In this document: positions 1-10,109 of the stretch, one piece after another
Layout: each line of letters opens with the position of its first letter
Numbering within the stretch: position 1 is the first letter of the stretch
From: Micromonospora rubida
Lineage (GTDB): Bacteria; Actinomycetota; Actinomycetes; Mycobacteriales; Micromonosporaceae
Reading direction: 5' to 3'
Assembly: GCF_009908295.1 (NCBI RefSeq)
Contig: NZ_JAAALO010000005.1
Span: forward strand, 543,077 to 607,076
DNA length: 64,000 nt
Made by a program: the position numbers and the translations under genes
The notes under the pieces: generated by a model
What the model saw: the letters and a program-made list of their open reading frames with translations, nothing else
What the model was told of the DNA's origin: nothing
Database searches by the model: none

Positions 1-716
1 ATGTCGGCGGCGAAGATCAGCGCGCCGGGCACGACCAGGCCGAGGCCGACCTGGGCCAGCACGGCGACCCGCGCGGTGGGTGGGCGGGTGGCGTTGTCGA
101 ACAGGGTGCGCAGCGCCGGTGGCCAGCCGGCGTCGCCCGGCAGTTCCGCGGCGGTCGCCCCGGCCAGCGCGCCGAGCGCCGCGAGGCCGCCCGCCGCCGC
201 CCAGTGGTACCCGGACCCGCCGCCGGTGCCACCGGCGAGCAGCGCGGCCAGGCCGAGCCCGTTCAGCAGCCCCACGTGCCAGTACCGCAGGGTGGCCGTT
301 CCGGCGGCGACCGCGCGGCCGGCCACCACCAGGACCGCCCAGGGCAGCCCGAGCGCGGTGAGCGCGAACAGCCCCGGCACCGGGGCGGCGACGTCGACCA
401 CCAGCAGCAGCGCCGCGCCCAGCCCGGCGCCGACGAGCAGCGCGGCCCGTACCGGATGGCGGTGCGGTACCCGCTGCACGACCGCGACGGTCGCGGCCGC
501 GCCGACCACCGCGGCGGCGATCACCGCGGCCAGCACGCTGGTCAGGTCGACACCGAGACCCCGGGCGAGTCCCGCGGCGCCGAGCAGCGGCACCCCGGTC
601 AGCAGGCCGCCGGCCGTACCCGCGCCCCAGCCCGCGCTCCGGGACCGCCATGCCCCGGCACCGTCGCGGGCGATGCCCGGCGGGACGCTCCGGCGGGTGT
701 CGTCATCGGGTCGCAA
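1..716 (-). CDS. Multi-pass membrane protein, 3' end beyond window
   Basis: An open minus-strand frame runs from a TTG at 716 off the left edge (238 complete codons, no stop). The translation is strongly hydrophobic, with about six likely membrane segments separated by short basic loops, after a polar N-terminus (MRPDDDTRRS). The proposed TTG has a GGGGAGG ribosome site at 726-732 with 9-nt spacing, and it lies inside the 3' end of the lipoprotein gene upstream. I do not recognise the family. Position after a branched-chain-amino-acid-type binding protein could suggest a permease, but the sequence shows no ABC permease motif. A later start is possible. Confidence 0.6.
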   Translation of the reverse strand, partial: MRPDDDTRRSVPPGIARDGAGAWRSRSAGWGAGTAGGLLTGVPLLGAAGLARGLGVDLTSVLAAVIAAAVVGAAATVAVVQRVPHRHPVRAALLVGAGLGAALLLVVDVAAPVPGLFALTALGLPWAVLVVAGRAVAAGTATLRYWHVGLLNGLGLAALLAGGTGGGSGYHWAAAGGLAALGALAGATAAELPGDAGWPPALRTLFDNATRPPTARVAVLAQVGLGLVVPGALIFAAD

Positions 717-2061
717 AGGAAACGTCCTCCCCGCGGTAGGTGAAGCAGGCGCAGCCGCTGTCGTAGCCGAACGCCCGGTAGCCGTTCGAGGCGGCGAACC
801 GGCCCGGGCCGAGCCGCCCGGAGAATCCGGTCGCCGGCTGGAACCACGTGTCGAGGCTGCCCACGGCCGCCAGCCACCGGTGCGCGTTGAGGTCCGCGCC
901 GAGGTCCTTCGCGCCGGCCTGCAGCAGCAGGGCCGCGTCGCAGTACGGGAAGGCCACGCGCGCGTTCTCTCGGGTGCCGAACGACTCACCCGCCGCGGCG
1001 AAGATGCCCAGGCAGGTGCGTTCGGCGTCGGTGGCGGGGAAGGCGTACTCCCGGTCGGCGACGTCCTGGCTGGGGTTGAAGCCGATGCCCACCGCCCCGG
1101 TCAGCGCCTCGCGCGGGATGATGTCCGGGTTGCCGATCAGGAAGCTGGGATTGTCGTAACTGGAGATGCCGTACCGGGCGGTGAAGCCCTGCGCGGCGGC
1201 CGAGGTGAGGAAGAAGGAGGCCAGCCGGGTCCCGCCGAGGAAGAAGACCCGCTCGACGCGCTTGGCCCGCAGGTCGACGGCGGCCTGGTTGAGCCCCGTG
1301 TTGAGGGTGCCCAGGTCGGTGGAGTCGATCCAGGCCGGGGTCGGGGTGATTCCCCGCTGCTTCAGGTACGGCACCACGTGCTGCTCGTACATCGCCCGGT
1401 TGGCCGGTGCGTCCACCGCGACGATGCCCACCTTCCGGGCCCCGTCGAAGAAGCCCTGCGCGGCCAGCGCCGGCAGGTACGCGCGCACGAAGTCGTCGTA
1501 CGCGGGGTAGGCCGGGGCGAACAGGTACGGCGCGAACCGCTCGTTCGTCGCCTGGTCGATGGTGATCAGGGTGGCGTCCAGCACCAGGGTGCGCCGCTGC
1601 GCGTAGCAGGGGCGGGCGTTGGCCTGCAACTGACCGGTGAGCACGACCGCGAACGCCCGGTCGTCCTGGGTGATCTGGTTGCAGAGCTTCTCCTCGGCGG
1701 CCGGTGAGTCGTCGCTCGCCTCGAAGTTACGGAAGACCGCCCGCATCCGCCGGCCGGCGATGCCGCCGTTGGCGTTGACGTGGCTCTCCAGCGCCCGCAT
1801 CTGGCGCACCGGGTCGCCGGCCGAGGCCGTGTTGAACCCGGTCAGGTTCGCCGTCTTGGTCAGGTCGGTGCCGACGAACACGACGGTGACCGCGTCGGCG
1901 GTGACGCCGGGCCCGACGCCGGTGCCGTCGACGCCGCCCACGCCGGGCAGCACCGCGCCGCAGCCGACGAAGGCGAGCAGCGCGGCGACGGCGGCGACGG
2001 CCGCCCGTACCGTCAGGGTCCGGTCCCAGCCGGCGGCGTGGCTGCCAGGATCGCGGCTCAT
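703..2061 (-). CDS. Branched-chain amino acid-type ABC substrate-binding lipoprotein
   Basis: 452 aa. An N-terminal hydrophobic stretch ends in a probable lipobox cysteine (LAFVGC), so the product should be an extracytoplasmic lipoprotein. The body has the periplasmic-binding-protein type I layout of Leu/Ile/Val receptors: a DAVTVVFVGTDLTK start, the substitution motif around HVNANGGIAGR, a central KVGIVAVD strand and a late aromatic-rich C-terminus. No ATPase or typical permease lies next to it, so it may be a sensor or surface binding protein rather than a transporter part. Its ATG at 2061 overlaps the stop of the gene upstream (ATGA), so the two are translationally coupled. Confidence 0.8.
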   Translation of the reverse strand: MSRDPGSHAAGWDRTLTVRAAVAAVAALLAFVGCGAVLPGVGGVDGTGVGPGVTADAVTVVFVGTDLTKTANLTGFNTASAGDPVRQMRALESHVNANGGIAGRRMRAVFRNFEASDDSPAAEEKLCNQITQDDRAFAVVLTGQLQANARPCYAQRRTLVLDATLITIDQATNERFAPYLFAPAYPAYDDFVRAYLPALAAQGFFDGARKVGIVAVDAPANRAMYEQHVVPYLKQRGITPTPAWIDSTDLGTLNTGLNQAAVDLRAKRVERVFFLGGTRLASFFLTSAAAQGFTARYGISSYDNPSFLIGNPDIIPREALTGAVGIGFNPSQDVADREYAFPATDAERTCLGIFAAAGESFGTRENARVAFPYCDAALLLQAGAKDLGADLNAHRWLAAVGSLDTWFQPATGFSGRLGPGRFAASNGYRAFGYDSGCACFTYRGEDVSFATR

Positions 2062-3247
2062 CGAGGGCCCCCGAGGTAGGTGTCGAGCGCGGCCAGGTCG
2101 ATCACGGCGGCGGCGGTCTGGTTGCCGCCGCGTGCTCCGGCCGGCGCGGCCGCGCCCGGGCGGGCTGCGAGCACCGCGTCGAGGGCGGCGAGGTCGACGA
2201 CCGCGGCGCCGGCGGCCGGATCGGCGCCGGGTCCGTTCGGCAGTCCGGCGTCGCCGAGCAGGTCCCGCAGCGCGGCGACGCTCAGGTGGGTGCCGGCCCG
2301 CCGACGCAGCCGACCGGCACCGGGAGCGTCGTCGAAGACGAGGTACGCCCCGAGCGAGCCGACCCGCACGACGGAGGGCAGCAGCGTTCCGGCCGGGGCG
2401 GCGGCCGTCGCGGGCAGCGGTGGGCGGTTGCGGCGGTTGGCGATGCGGCGGGCGACGCCCACGACGATCAGCGCCCCGCCGAGCAGGTGCACCACGAACA
2501 GGCCCCACGGGTACGTCCGGAACGACACCTCGGCCGGGCCGAACCCACCCAGGTCGGCCTGCACGGTGTACCGCCCGAACGCGGCGAACGGGGTGGTGAC
2601 GGGCACCCGGTAGGTGCGCGTCTCGCCCGGCCGGATGCCGTCGGTGCCGGGCGTGCTGACCCGGTCGCCGCCGCCGTCCCGGCCGACCCGGACGTTGAGG
2701 GGCGGGTTGGGCAGCGGCTGCGGCCCGGGGTTGTGCACGGTGTAGACGAGGGTCCGGGTCGCCGCCGCGCCGGCCAGGCTCCGCCAGCTCGGCCGGCCGA
2801 CGATCCTCGCCTCGACCAGGTCGAGCCGGACCGGGGCGGCGGAGACCGTGGGGGTGGCCCCCATGGCGTGCCCGGTGAGTTCCAGCGGCGCGTCGACCTG
2901 GCCGCGCGCGGCGCCGCCGACCAGCGTGGCATGCACGACGCACGGGCAGGGCACCGGCGGGGTGCTGAGCACGAACCGCACCGCGAAGGTGCCGTCCGGG
3001 CGCACCGGAACGGCCAGGGCGGCCCGCGTGTCGCAGGAGGCCGAGCCGCCGATCGCAAGCTGCCCGCAGGTGACAAGCTGGACCAGCGCGCCGCCGGGCC
3101 AGCCGGTGCCGGTCACCCCGAGCCGGTCGCCCGGTGCGGCCGCCGGGGCGGCGAGGGTGAGTCCCTCGGCCGCCCACGCCGGGCCGGTGGGCAGTGCCAG
3201 CCCGCCGGCCAGCACGCAGACGGCGGTCAGGGTGCGCGCGATCCTCG

Positions 3248-3251
<4 letters not shown>
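2058..3251 (-). CDS. Secreted, membrane-anchored surface protein with cytoplasmic tail
   Basis: 397 aa. A signal peptide (MTRIARTLTAVCVLAGG, cleavage near PAWAAEG) precedes beta-rich extracellular domains. The first, about residues 28-125, resembles neocarzinostatin-type or Ig-like modules with paired cysteines (CGQL, CDTR, CPCVV). A hydrophobic segment near residues 255-275 (FVVHLLGGALIVVGVA) is followed by a basic stretch and a cytoplasmic tail. The tail contains two near repeats, VVDLAALDAVL and VIDLAALDTYL, the second at the C-terminus. The start is the ATG at 3251, overlapping the upstream stop. The operon with DUF916 and WxL-like genes points to a cell-surface complex. Function unknown. 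Confidence 0.65.
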
Positions 3252-4303
<1,052 letters not shown>

Positions 4304-4330
4304 GCGGTTGCACCCTTCGACTGGTCGGTG

Positions 4331-4361
4331 TGGGGGCGGCCGGCTCGGCCGACCGCCCCCA
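4331..4361 (-). terminator. Strong hairpin between WxL-like and DUF916 genes
   Basis: TGGGGGCGG at the left pairs with CCGCCCCCA at the right, with further inner pairing around a CTCG loop. It lies just after the stop of the WxL-like gene and before the DUF916 start. It has no T-run, so it may attenuate rather than fully stop transcription, raising expression of the surface protein relative to its anchor. Confidence 0.6.
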
Positions 4362-4375
4362 CGTCGAGGCGGTCC

Positions 4376-6028
4376 TCAGCTCAGGGTGAGCGTGAGGGTC
4401 GCGGCGTAGGCACCGGCGAGTTGGTTCGCCGGCACGGAGAGGGACAGCCCGGCCGAGGCGTCGAAGCTGCCGCCCGTACCGGTGGCGCTGGTCGGCGCGG
4501 AGCAGAGCGTCGCCGTGTCGACCGTGCCCGGGGTGCCGGCCACCGCGGTGACCGCGTTGGTCGCGCCGGCGGTGCCGACGCAGGCCGGCGTCCAGGACAG
4601 GTTGCTCTTGGCGATGGTTCCGCCCGGGGTGCCGGTGAAGTCGGTGACCGTGCCGACGAGGCTCCACCCGAAGGTGCTGCCCCGGTAGTCGGTCACCGTG
4701 ACGGTCGACAGGCTGCCCGTCGCCGTCTGCACGCTGCCGCCGACGGTGACGCCGGAGAACGCGATGTTGCCGGTGCCGGCGGCGCGAGCCATCGACAGGT
4801 TTCCGGCGGTCACGGTCTGCGACAGGTTGTACGACAGGGTGCAGTTGCCGGTCGTGGCCGAGCCGGTCTTGGCAACGCACGAGTCAGCCGACCCCGTCCA
4901 GGCGGAGATCGCGAACAGGGCGCCGGACTGCGCGCCGACGTACGCGGTGGTGCTGTCCGTGACGGTGAAGGTGGCGTTGATCCCACCGGTGGCACCGGCC
5001 GTGGCCGTCGTCGCCGGGTCGCCCGTCGCGGGCGGCGGCGGGGCGCCGGTGAGCGCCTTGTAGCCGCGGATCGTGACCGTGCTGCCCGGGTTCCAGTTGG
5101 TGCCGGTGACCGTCACCACGGTGCCGGAGCCGCCACCGCTGGGGGTGATCGCGATGCCCGGCGAGCCGAGAATCGTGATCGGGACGGAGACCGTGTTGGT
5201 CCCGTCCGAGACCGCCAGGGTACGTGCCCCCGTGGTGGCGCCGCTGGGCACCGTGAGCGTGCCGGTGCCGGCGCCGGTGGCGCCGGTCGTGCCCGTGCCG
5301 GAGCCTTCGGGCGTTCCGGTGCCGTTGGCCGCGCGCAGTGTCGCGGTCAGGGCGGTGGACGGCGCGAGACCGGTCACCGCGTAGTTGATGACGTTGCCGG
5401 CCCGGGCGGACCCGGTCACGGTCTGGCCGGTCACCGAGGTGACCGAGACCGTGCCACCGAAGACCGTGAAGCTCTCCACGATGGAGGTCGGGACCGGCGC
5501 CGCCTTGTGGTCCCGGTCGCCCGCCGCCGAGCAGTACGTCTTGGCGACCGGGTTGTTGAGGATCACCCGGTTGACCGTCAGCGTCGAGGCTCCCGTCGCT
5601 CCGGCGACGTAGGTGCCGGTGGCGGTGATCGGGCCGGTGGGGGCGTTGCCGGCGACCGGAACGGCCGGGTAGTTGGGCTGGGTGAGAGTGACCGGGCCAC
5701 TCTGCGCGCCACCCAGCGTCGCCTCCACCACGACCGGCACGTCACCGGGGTTGAGTGCGACCGGCCCGTTGAGCGGGCCGGCCGCCGCGGTGAAGGTCAC
5801 CGTCACGGTCTGCCCCGGGCTCGGCGTCGCCGGCGTCTGGGTGAGCCCGAACGAGTCGGCCCAGTTCGTCGGCGAGCTGCCGGTACCGGCGTCGTTGAAG
5901 TACAGCCGGCATCCCAGGTTGCCCGGGGTGGGGCCGTACGCCTGCGCGGGGGACACGCAGACCGCGGTCGCGACGGCGGCCAGTGCCGCCACCCCCACCG
6001 CTGTAGCCGTAGTTCTGAGCAATCCCAT
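4376..6028 (-). CDS. Secreted WxL-like domain surface protein
   Basis: 550 aa. A signal peptide (MGLLRTTATAVGVAALAAVA, cleavage near AQAYG) leads to several Ser/Thr/Gly-rich beta-sandwich domains, including an IPT/Ig-like module (GIAITPSGGGSGTVVTVTGTNW). The C-terminal 200 residues fit the WxL domain: VTVTDYRGSTFGWSLVG contains the first W-x-L motif, and the end, YAATLTLTLS, matches the second motif position with Leu replacing Trp. The ATG at 6028 has AAGGAG upstream. With the downstream DUF916 gene it forms the pair known from Gram-positive surface complexes. Ligand unknown. Confidence 0.7.
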   Translation of the reverse strand: MGLLRTTATAVGVAALAAVATAVCVSPAQAYGPTPGNLGCRLYFNDAGTGSSPTNWADSFGLTQTPATPSPGQTVTVTFTAAAGPLNGPVALNPGDVPVVVEATLGGAQSGPVTLTQPNYPAVPVAGNAPTGPITATGTYVAGATGASTLTVNRVILNNPVAKTYCSAAGDRDHKAAPVPTSIVESFTVFGGTVSVTSVTGQTVTGSARAGNVINYAVTGLAPSTALTATLRAANGTGTPEGSGTGTTGATGAGTGTLTVPSGATTGARTLAVSDGTNTVSVPITILGSPGIAITPSGGGSGTVVTVTGTNWNPGSTVTIRGYKALTGAPPPPATGDPATTATAGATGGINATFTVTDSTTAYVGAQSGALFAISAWTGSADSCVAKTGSATTGNCTLSYNLSQTVTAGNLSMARAAGTGNIAFSGVTVGGSVQTATGSLSTVTVTDYRGSTFGWSLVGTVTDFTGTPGGTIAKSNLSWTPACVGTAGATNAVTAVAGTPGTVDTATLCSAPTSATGTGGSFDASAGLSLSVPANQLAGAYAATLTLTLS

Positions 6029-6079
6029 TGCGGTCCCGCTCTCCTTCCTGTGGGGAACGGTGCACCCCTGGCCACTGTT

Positions 6080-6280
6080 TCGCTAGCGGAAACGGTGGTT
6101 TCCAAAATTGGATAGGTTCATAAAGGCAGCCGGCCCACCCTCCTGTCAATAGCCCGACAGGCGATTTGCGTCGGCCGATGCGATCGACTCCGCGGACACC
6201 GCGGCGTCGGCGGCGGGTTCGCGGAACGGTCTTGGCAGGGGGACCCGAGATGGGGCAGAGTGGGAAACGGCGTTTCCCTG
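6080..6280. promoter_or_regulatory. Divergent control region with repeated GGAAAC/GTTTCC boxes
   Basis: Between the WxL-like gene and the epimerase gene are two short inverted repeats built from the same half-site: GGAAACGGTGGTTTCC at about 6091-6106 and GGGAAACGGCGTTTCCC at 6262-6278. The second sits just upstream of the epimerase ribosome site. They look like operators for one regulator, which I cannot name. Confidence 0.4.
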
Positions 6281-6292
6281 AGGGAGGTCCAG

Positions 6293-7111
6293 GTGCGTTA
6301 CGTGATCATCGGTTGCGGCAACGTCGGCATGGAGCTGGCCCGTCGCTGGGTCTCGGCCGGCCACCACGTGGTCGGCACCACCACCTCCCCCGAGCGGGTG
6401 CCCGAGCTGGCGCCCGTCTGCACCGAGGTGGCGGTCCTCCGGGGCAGCGACCGCGCGGCCGTCGAGCGGGCCACCCGGGACGCCGACGCGGTCGTGCTCA
6501 CCGTGAGCCCGCGCATCGCCCGAGCCTTCGACGCCGACCAGCGCATCGCCGAGTACGCCGACACGCTCACCGCGTCCGCGCGCACCGCCGCCGCCGCGCA
6601 CCCCCGGGTGATCTTCACCAGTTCGGTGTCGGTCTACGGGGCCGGCCATGGCGCGCTGGTCGACGAGGCCACCCCGGTCACCGACGACCCGGACGCCTCA
6701 CCCCGCAACTTCATCGCCGCCGAGGCCGCCGTGCTGGCCGCCCCGCGCGGCGCCGCGCTGCGGATCCCCGACGTGTACGGGCATCCGCGCGACCTCGACT
6801 ATCCGACCCGGGTGAAGCTGGCCCACGAGATGCTCGGCGGCAGCGTGCCGTTCTCGGCCGACGCCCTGCACTATCGCATCGACTACCGCGACGCCGCCGC
6901 CGCGCTCGATTTCGTGGTGAGCCGCGACCTCACGGGCGTGTTCAACGCGGTGCCGGACGCGGCCGTGCCGCAGACCAACCGGGCCGTCCTCGACGAGCTC
7001 TGCGCCGCCGGGGGCTGGCCCGCGCTGACCTACCGGGGCGAGATCAGGACCCCGTTCGTGCCGATCAGCTCCGCCAGGCTGCGCGCGGAGGGCTTCGCCT
7101 TCGCGCACTGA
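6293..7111 (+). CDS. NAD-dependent epimerase/SDR-type oxidoreductase
   Basis: 272 aa. The N-terminal Rossmann fold is clear (RYVIIGCGNVGMELARRW, a GxGxxG-type loop), with a conserved TSSVSVYG stretch typical of extended short-chain dehydrogenases and epimerases. Substrate not predictable. I chose the GTG at 6293 because GGGAGG lies 7 nt upstream and the glycine-rich strand starts right after it. The gene is convergent with the FAD dehydrogenase at 7568, with repeat element copy A between them. Confidence 0.8.
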   Translation: MRYVIIGCGNVGMELARRWVSAGHHVVGTTTSPERVPELAPVCTEVAVLRGSDRAAVERATRDADAVVLTVSPRIARAFDADQRIAEYADTLTASARTAAAAHPRVIFTSSVSVYGAGHGALVDEATPVTDDPDASPRNFIAAEAAVLAAPRGAALRIPDVYGHPRDLDYPTRVKLAHEMLGGSVPFSADALHYRIDYRDAAAALDFVVSRDLTGVFNAVPDAAVPQTNRAVLDELCAAGGWPALTYRGEIRTPFVPISSARLRAEGFAFAH

Positions 7112-7184
7112 ACCGGCCCGGGGCGAATGTCCGCTACAGACAGCCAGGCCGAGAACCAGGCCCCGGCCACCCTGCTCCGCCGCC

Positions 7185-7452
7185 GGTCGCGCGCATGCCC
7201 CGGTGGGGCCGCCGCTACGCCGCCCATGCCGTCCCGCACGCCGGGCTGACGGCTGGCGGCTGGCGGCCTGGCGAACACTCGCATGGTCGGGGGCCTACCC
7301 AGCGGCCCCTATGGAGCTGCCCCGTCTACGCTCCCGCTCCGTCGAGCGCACAAACGGGGCAGCTCCATAGGGGCCGAAAGAGGGTAGGCCGACCCGGCAG
7401 GGACCGACGACCTCGGCAAGCGGACTCATTTCCCGGGGCCTGCAAGGGCCAG
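7185..7452. repeat. Dispersed palindromic element, copy A (truncated)
   Basis: Fills the gap between two convergent genes. The core is a perfect 23-bp inverted repeat, arms 7303-7325 and 7354-7376 (outer CGGCCCCTATGGAGC, inner GCCCCGT), around a 28-nt loop. A second 9-bp stem, GGCCTACCC at 7292-7300 with GGGTAGGCC at 7382-7390, extends the hairpin. Both flanks align with copies at 20.0 and 48.7 kb. The outer left module seen in the other copies (TTCCGCTCCTTGAGG) is not apparent here. No credible reading frame. Possible roles: bidirectional terminator, structured RNA, or MITE-like element. Confidence 0.85.
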
Positions 7453-7567
7453 GTGCTGGAACGGTCCTGCCCGCGCTGCTCCCACCGGCAAGAGCGCGTC
7501 TCCACCAACCGCCCCGCCCCAGGCCGGAGACCCGCACGACTTCGCCGGGCCCCGGGACGAGACCGGC

Positions 7568-8974
7568 TCAGCTCGCGCCCCGCGCGACGCGACGCCCGAC
7601 CAGCCGGCCGAAGGCCATGGCCGGCGTCAGGCACATGCCGGAGCAGAACGCGTTGCCATTGACGGCGGCGGAGCCGATCACCTCGCCGACGGCGTACAGG
7701 CCGGGGATCGTCGTGCCGTCCGCGCGGCGGACCCGCAGCATCTCGTCCACGTCCAGGCCGGCGAACGTGATCAGGGTGACCGGATGGTTCTCCAGCGCGT
7801 AGAACGGCGGCTCGACGATCGGCGCCGGCAGGTGCGCCCGGCCGAAGTCGGCATCCCGGCCGTCGGCGACGAAACCGTTGTAGCGGGCCACCGTGGCCGA
7901 AAGCCCCGCCGGGTCGATGCCGGCCAGCCCGGCGAGCTCCGCCAGCCCGGGCGCCCGGTGCACGCCCCGGCGCCGGCCACACCGGGCGTCCAGCTCGGCC
8001 GCGCTCCAGCCCTGCACCATCGGGTGCGACTCGCGCAAGGCGTGGGCGTCGAAGACCGTCCAGAAGGTCATCCGGTCGACCGTGGTCAGCACCCGCTCCT
8101 TGTGGTCGATGCTGGGCTCGTCCTCGGCGATCCAGCGCCGCCCGGCCCGGTCGACGTAGATCTCCCAGGGCGGCCGCTCCGGCGCCACCAGGTGCGGCCG
8201 GTGCACCCAGTCGACCCGCAGGTCGCCGTCGATCGGGGGCAGCCCGCCGAAGGTGGGAATGTAGCGGCCCATGCCCTGCAGGCCGGCGCCGACGGACCGG
8301 CCCATGAGCAGGCCGTCGCCGGTCGAGGTGGGCGCCGCCGAGGTGGTCAGCGGGGCGCCCTCCAGCTCGGCGAACAGCTCCGGCGCGTACCCGAATCCGC
8401 CGGTGGCCAGCACCACGGCGGGTGCCCGCCACCGCGCGCCGTCGGCCGTGGCCACCCCGACCACCGCGCCGCCCTCGGTCAGCAGCTCGGTGACGCGCAC
8501 CTCGCAACGCAGGTCGATGCGGCCGGCGGCCCGATGCGCGTCGAGCATCGGGCGCAGCGCGGCCAGGATCGCCGGACCGCCGGGGACGGTGGTGGCGTGG
8601 ACCGTCCGCGGCGTGCGGTACGGCTCGTGCCCGTACACGATGCGGGGGGTGCCCGGATCGACGGCGAGCCCGGCGGCGAGCAGCCACTCCAGCACCGCCG
8701 GCTGTTCGCGCAGCGTCAGGCGGGTCAGGTCGGCCCGCGCGGTGCCCCGGCTGATCCGCCAGATGTCGTCGAAGTGCCGCTCGGGGTCATCGGTGATGCC
8801 CCGCGCATGCTGCAGCGAGAAGCCGCCGGCGGACAGGTGCCCGCCGGAGTACGGCAGGGCGCCCCCAACGTCCGGCGCCTTCTCCAGCAGCAGCACGGTG
8901 CCGCCCGCGTCGGCGGCGGCGATGGCACAGGCCAGGCCACCCGGCCCGGCGCCCACAACGATCGTGGTCGGCAC
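7568..8974 (-). CDS. FAD-dependent fumarate reductase/ketosteroid dehydrogenase-type oxidoreductase
   Basis: 468 aa. An N-terminal FAD dinucleotide-binding motif (TIVVGAGPGGLACAIAAADAG, then LLLEKAPDVGG) and a C-terminal FAD motif (PGLYAVGEVIGSAAVNGNAF) frame the flavoprotein fold shared by fumarate reductase flavoproteins and 3-ketosteroid-1-dehydrogenases. YIPTFGGLPP and ALENHPVTLITFAGL lie in the substrate region. The GTG at 8974 is preferred because GGAGG lies 5 nt upstream; an in-frame TTG at 8989 would add five residues. Likely oxidises or reduces a ring or enoyl substrate. Function stays general. Confidence 0.8.
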   Translation of the reverse strand: MPTTIVVGAGPGGLACAIAAADAGGTVLLLEKAPDVGGALPYSGGHLSAGGFSLQHARGITDDPERHFDDIWRISRGTARADLTRLTLREQPAVLEWLLAAGLAVDPGTPRIVYGHEPYRTPRTVHATTVPGGPAILAALRPMLDAHRAAGRIDLRCEVRVTELLTEGGAVVGVATADGARWRAPAVVLATGGFGYAPELFAELEGAPLTTSAAPTSTGDGLLMGRSVGAGLQGMGRYIPTFGGLPPIDGDLRVDWVHRPHLVAPERPPWEIYVDRAGRRWIAEDEPSIDHKERVLTTVDRMTFWTVFDAHALRESHPMVQGWSAAELDARCGRRRGVHRAPGLAELAGLAGIDPAGLSATVARYNGFVADGRDADFGRAHLPAPIVEPPFYALENHPVTLITFAGLDVDEMLRVRRADGTTIPGLYAVGEVIGSAAVNGNAFCSGMCLTPAMAFGRLVGRRVARGAS

Positions 8975-9002
8975 GTCCACCTCCGGCAATCCAGTCGCGT
9001 AT

Positions 9003-9026
9003 CCATGGAGGTAACAGTGTTTCCAT
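9003..9026. promoter_or_regulatory. Possible operator upstream of FAD dehydrogenase
   Basis: CATGGA and TCCATG form 6-bp inverted arms spaced by 12 nt, and the right arm includes GTTTCC, the half-site also seen near 6.1-6.3 kb. It lies about 30-50 bp upstream of the FAD gene start, where a repressor could act. Confidence 0.3.
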
Positions 9027-9131
9027 GAGATCCGCGCGCCGTCAACCGCCGTGGGCGAGCCGTTCGGCAGCGGTCACCGCCGGCCGCACACCGTGCACAA
9101 TCCCAGGCCGCCGGAGCCCGTGCTCGCCGGC

Positions 9132-10016
9132 TCAGCCGGGGAAGACGCCGGCCCGGGTGAGCTGACCGGGGACGGCGCTACCCAGCACGCCGCTGAGCCA
9201 GTCGGCGGTCTCGATCAGCTGCCGCAGGTCGACGCCGGACTCCACGCCGCTGCGATCGAGCAGATAGACCAGGTCCTCGGTCGCGATGTTGCCGGTCGCG
9301 GCGGGCGCGAACGGGCAGCCGCCGATGCCACCGGTCGAGGCGTCCAGCACCGTCACCCCGGCGTCCAGCGCCGCGACGGCGTTGGCGTAGCCGGTGTTGC
9401 GGGTGTTGTGGAAGTGGCAGCGCAGCCGGGGGCCCGGTGCCACCGCCGCGACACCGGCCACGAGCCGGGCCACCTGCGCGGGGACGCCGACGCCGATGGT
9501 GTCGGCGAGCGCGATCTCGTCCACCCCGAACTCCCCCGCCTGCCGGGCCAGGTCGAACACGGTCGCCTCCGGCACCTCCCCCTCGAACGGACAGCCGAAC
9601 GCCGTGGCGATCGTGACCGACAGCGCGACCCCGGCGGCGCGGGCGTCGTCGGCGAGGTCACGCACCGTGCGGACCGAGTCCGCGACCGACATGCCCTGGT
9701 TGCGCTGGCTGAAGGTCTCCGAGGCGACGACCACGCAGTTCACCTCGTCCACCCCGGCGGCGATCGCCCGGTCAAAGCCGCGGCGGTTGAGCACCAGGCC
9801 GATGTAGGAGACGTCGGCGCGGCGCGGAACACCAGCCATCACGGCCTCGGCGTCGGCCATCTGCGGAACCCGCTTGGGATGCACGAAGCTGGTCGCCTCG
9901 ATCCGGCGCAGCCCCGCGGCGATACTGCGCTCGATCAGCGCGATCTTGTCGTCGGTGGAGACGAGCACGGCCTCGTTCTGCAGGCCGTCGCGGGGGGCTA
10001 CCTCGATGATCTCCAC
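9132..10016 (-). CDS. Hydroxymethylglutaryl-CoA lyase family protein
   Basis: 294 aa from a GTG at 10016 (AGGAG just upstream; an in-frame GTG at 10034 would add six residues). TIM-barrel lyase of the HMGL-like family: EVAPRDGLQNE at the N-terminus carries the metal and catalytic Arg-Asp pair, RCHFHNT supplies the metal-binding His residues, and GGCPFAPAATGN is the catalytic-cysteine loop. HMG-CoA lyases cleave 3-hydroxy-3-methylglutaryl-CoA to acetyl-CoA and acetoacetate in leucine degradation. No other leucine-degradation gene is adjacent, so a related acyl-CoA substrate is possible. Confidence 0.85.
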   Translation of the reverse strand: MEIIEVAPRDGLQNEAVLVSTDDKIALIERSIAAGLRRIEATSFVHPKRVPQMADAEAVMAGVPRRADVSYIGLVLNRRGFDRAIAAGVDEVNCVVVASETFSQRNQGMSVADSVRTVRDLADDARAAGVALSVTIATAFGCPFEGEVPEATVFDLARQAGEFGVDEIALADTIGVGVPAQVARLVAGVAAVAPGPRLRCHFHNTRNTGYANAVAALDAGVTVLDASTGGIGGCPFAPAATGNIATEDLVYLLDRSGVESGVDLRQLIETADWLSGVLGSAVPGQLTRAGVFPG

Positions 10017-10109
10017 CGCTCTCCTGCCTTCCACGCAACATCGTCGATGGCCCAGCCTACGCTCGTTGCGTACGGTTCACCCGGCACAGGGGCAGGCGTG
10101 GCTGCGACC

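Noticed and set aside
1..1707. 568-codon plus-strand open frame
   Set aside because: It is antisense to the membrane protein and lipoprotein genes, is Arg/Ala/Pro-rich with no domain, and arises from high GC content. The minus-strand frames carry the family motifs.
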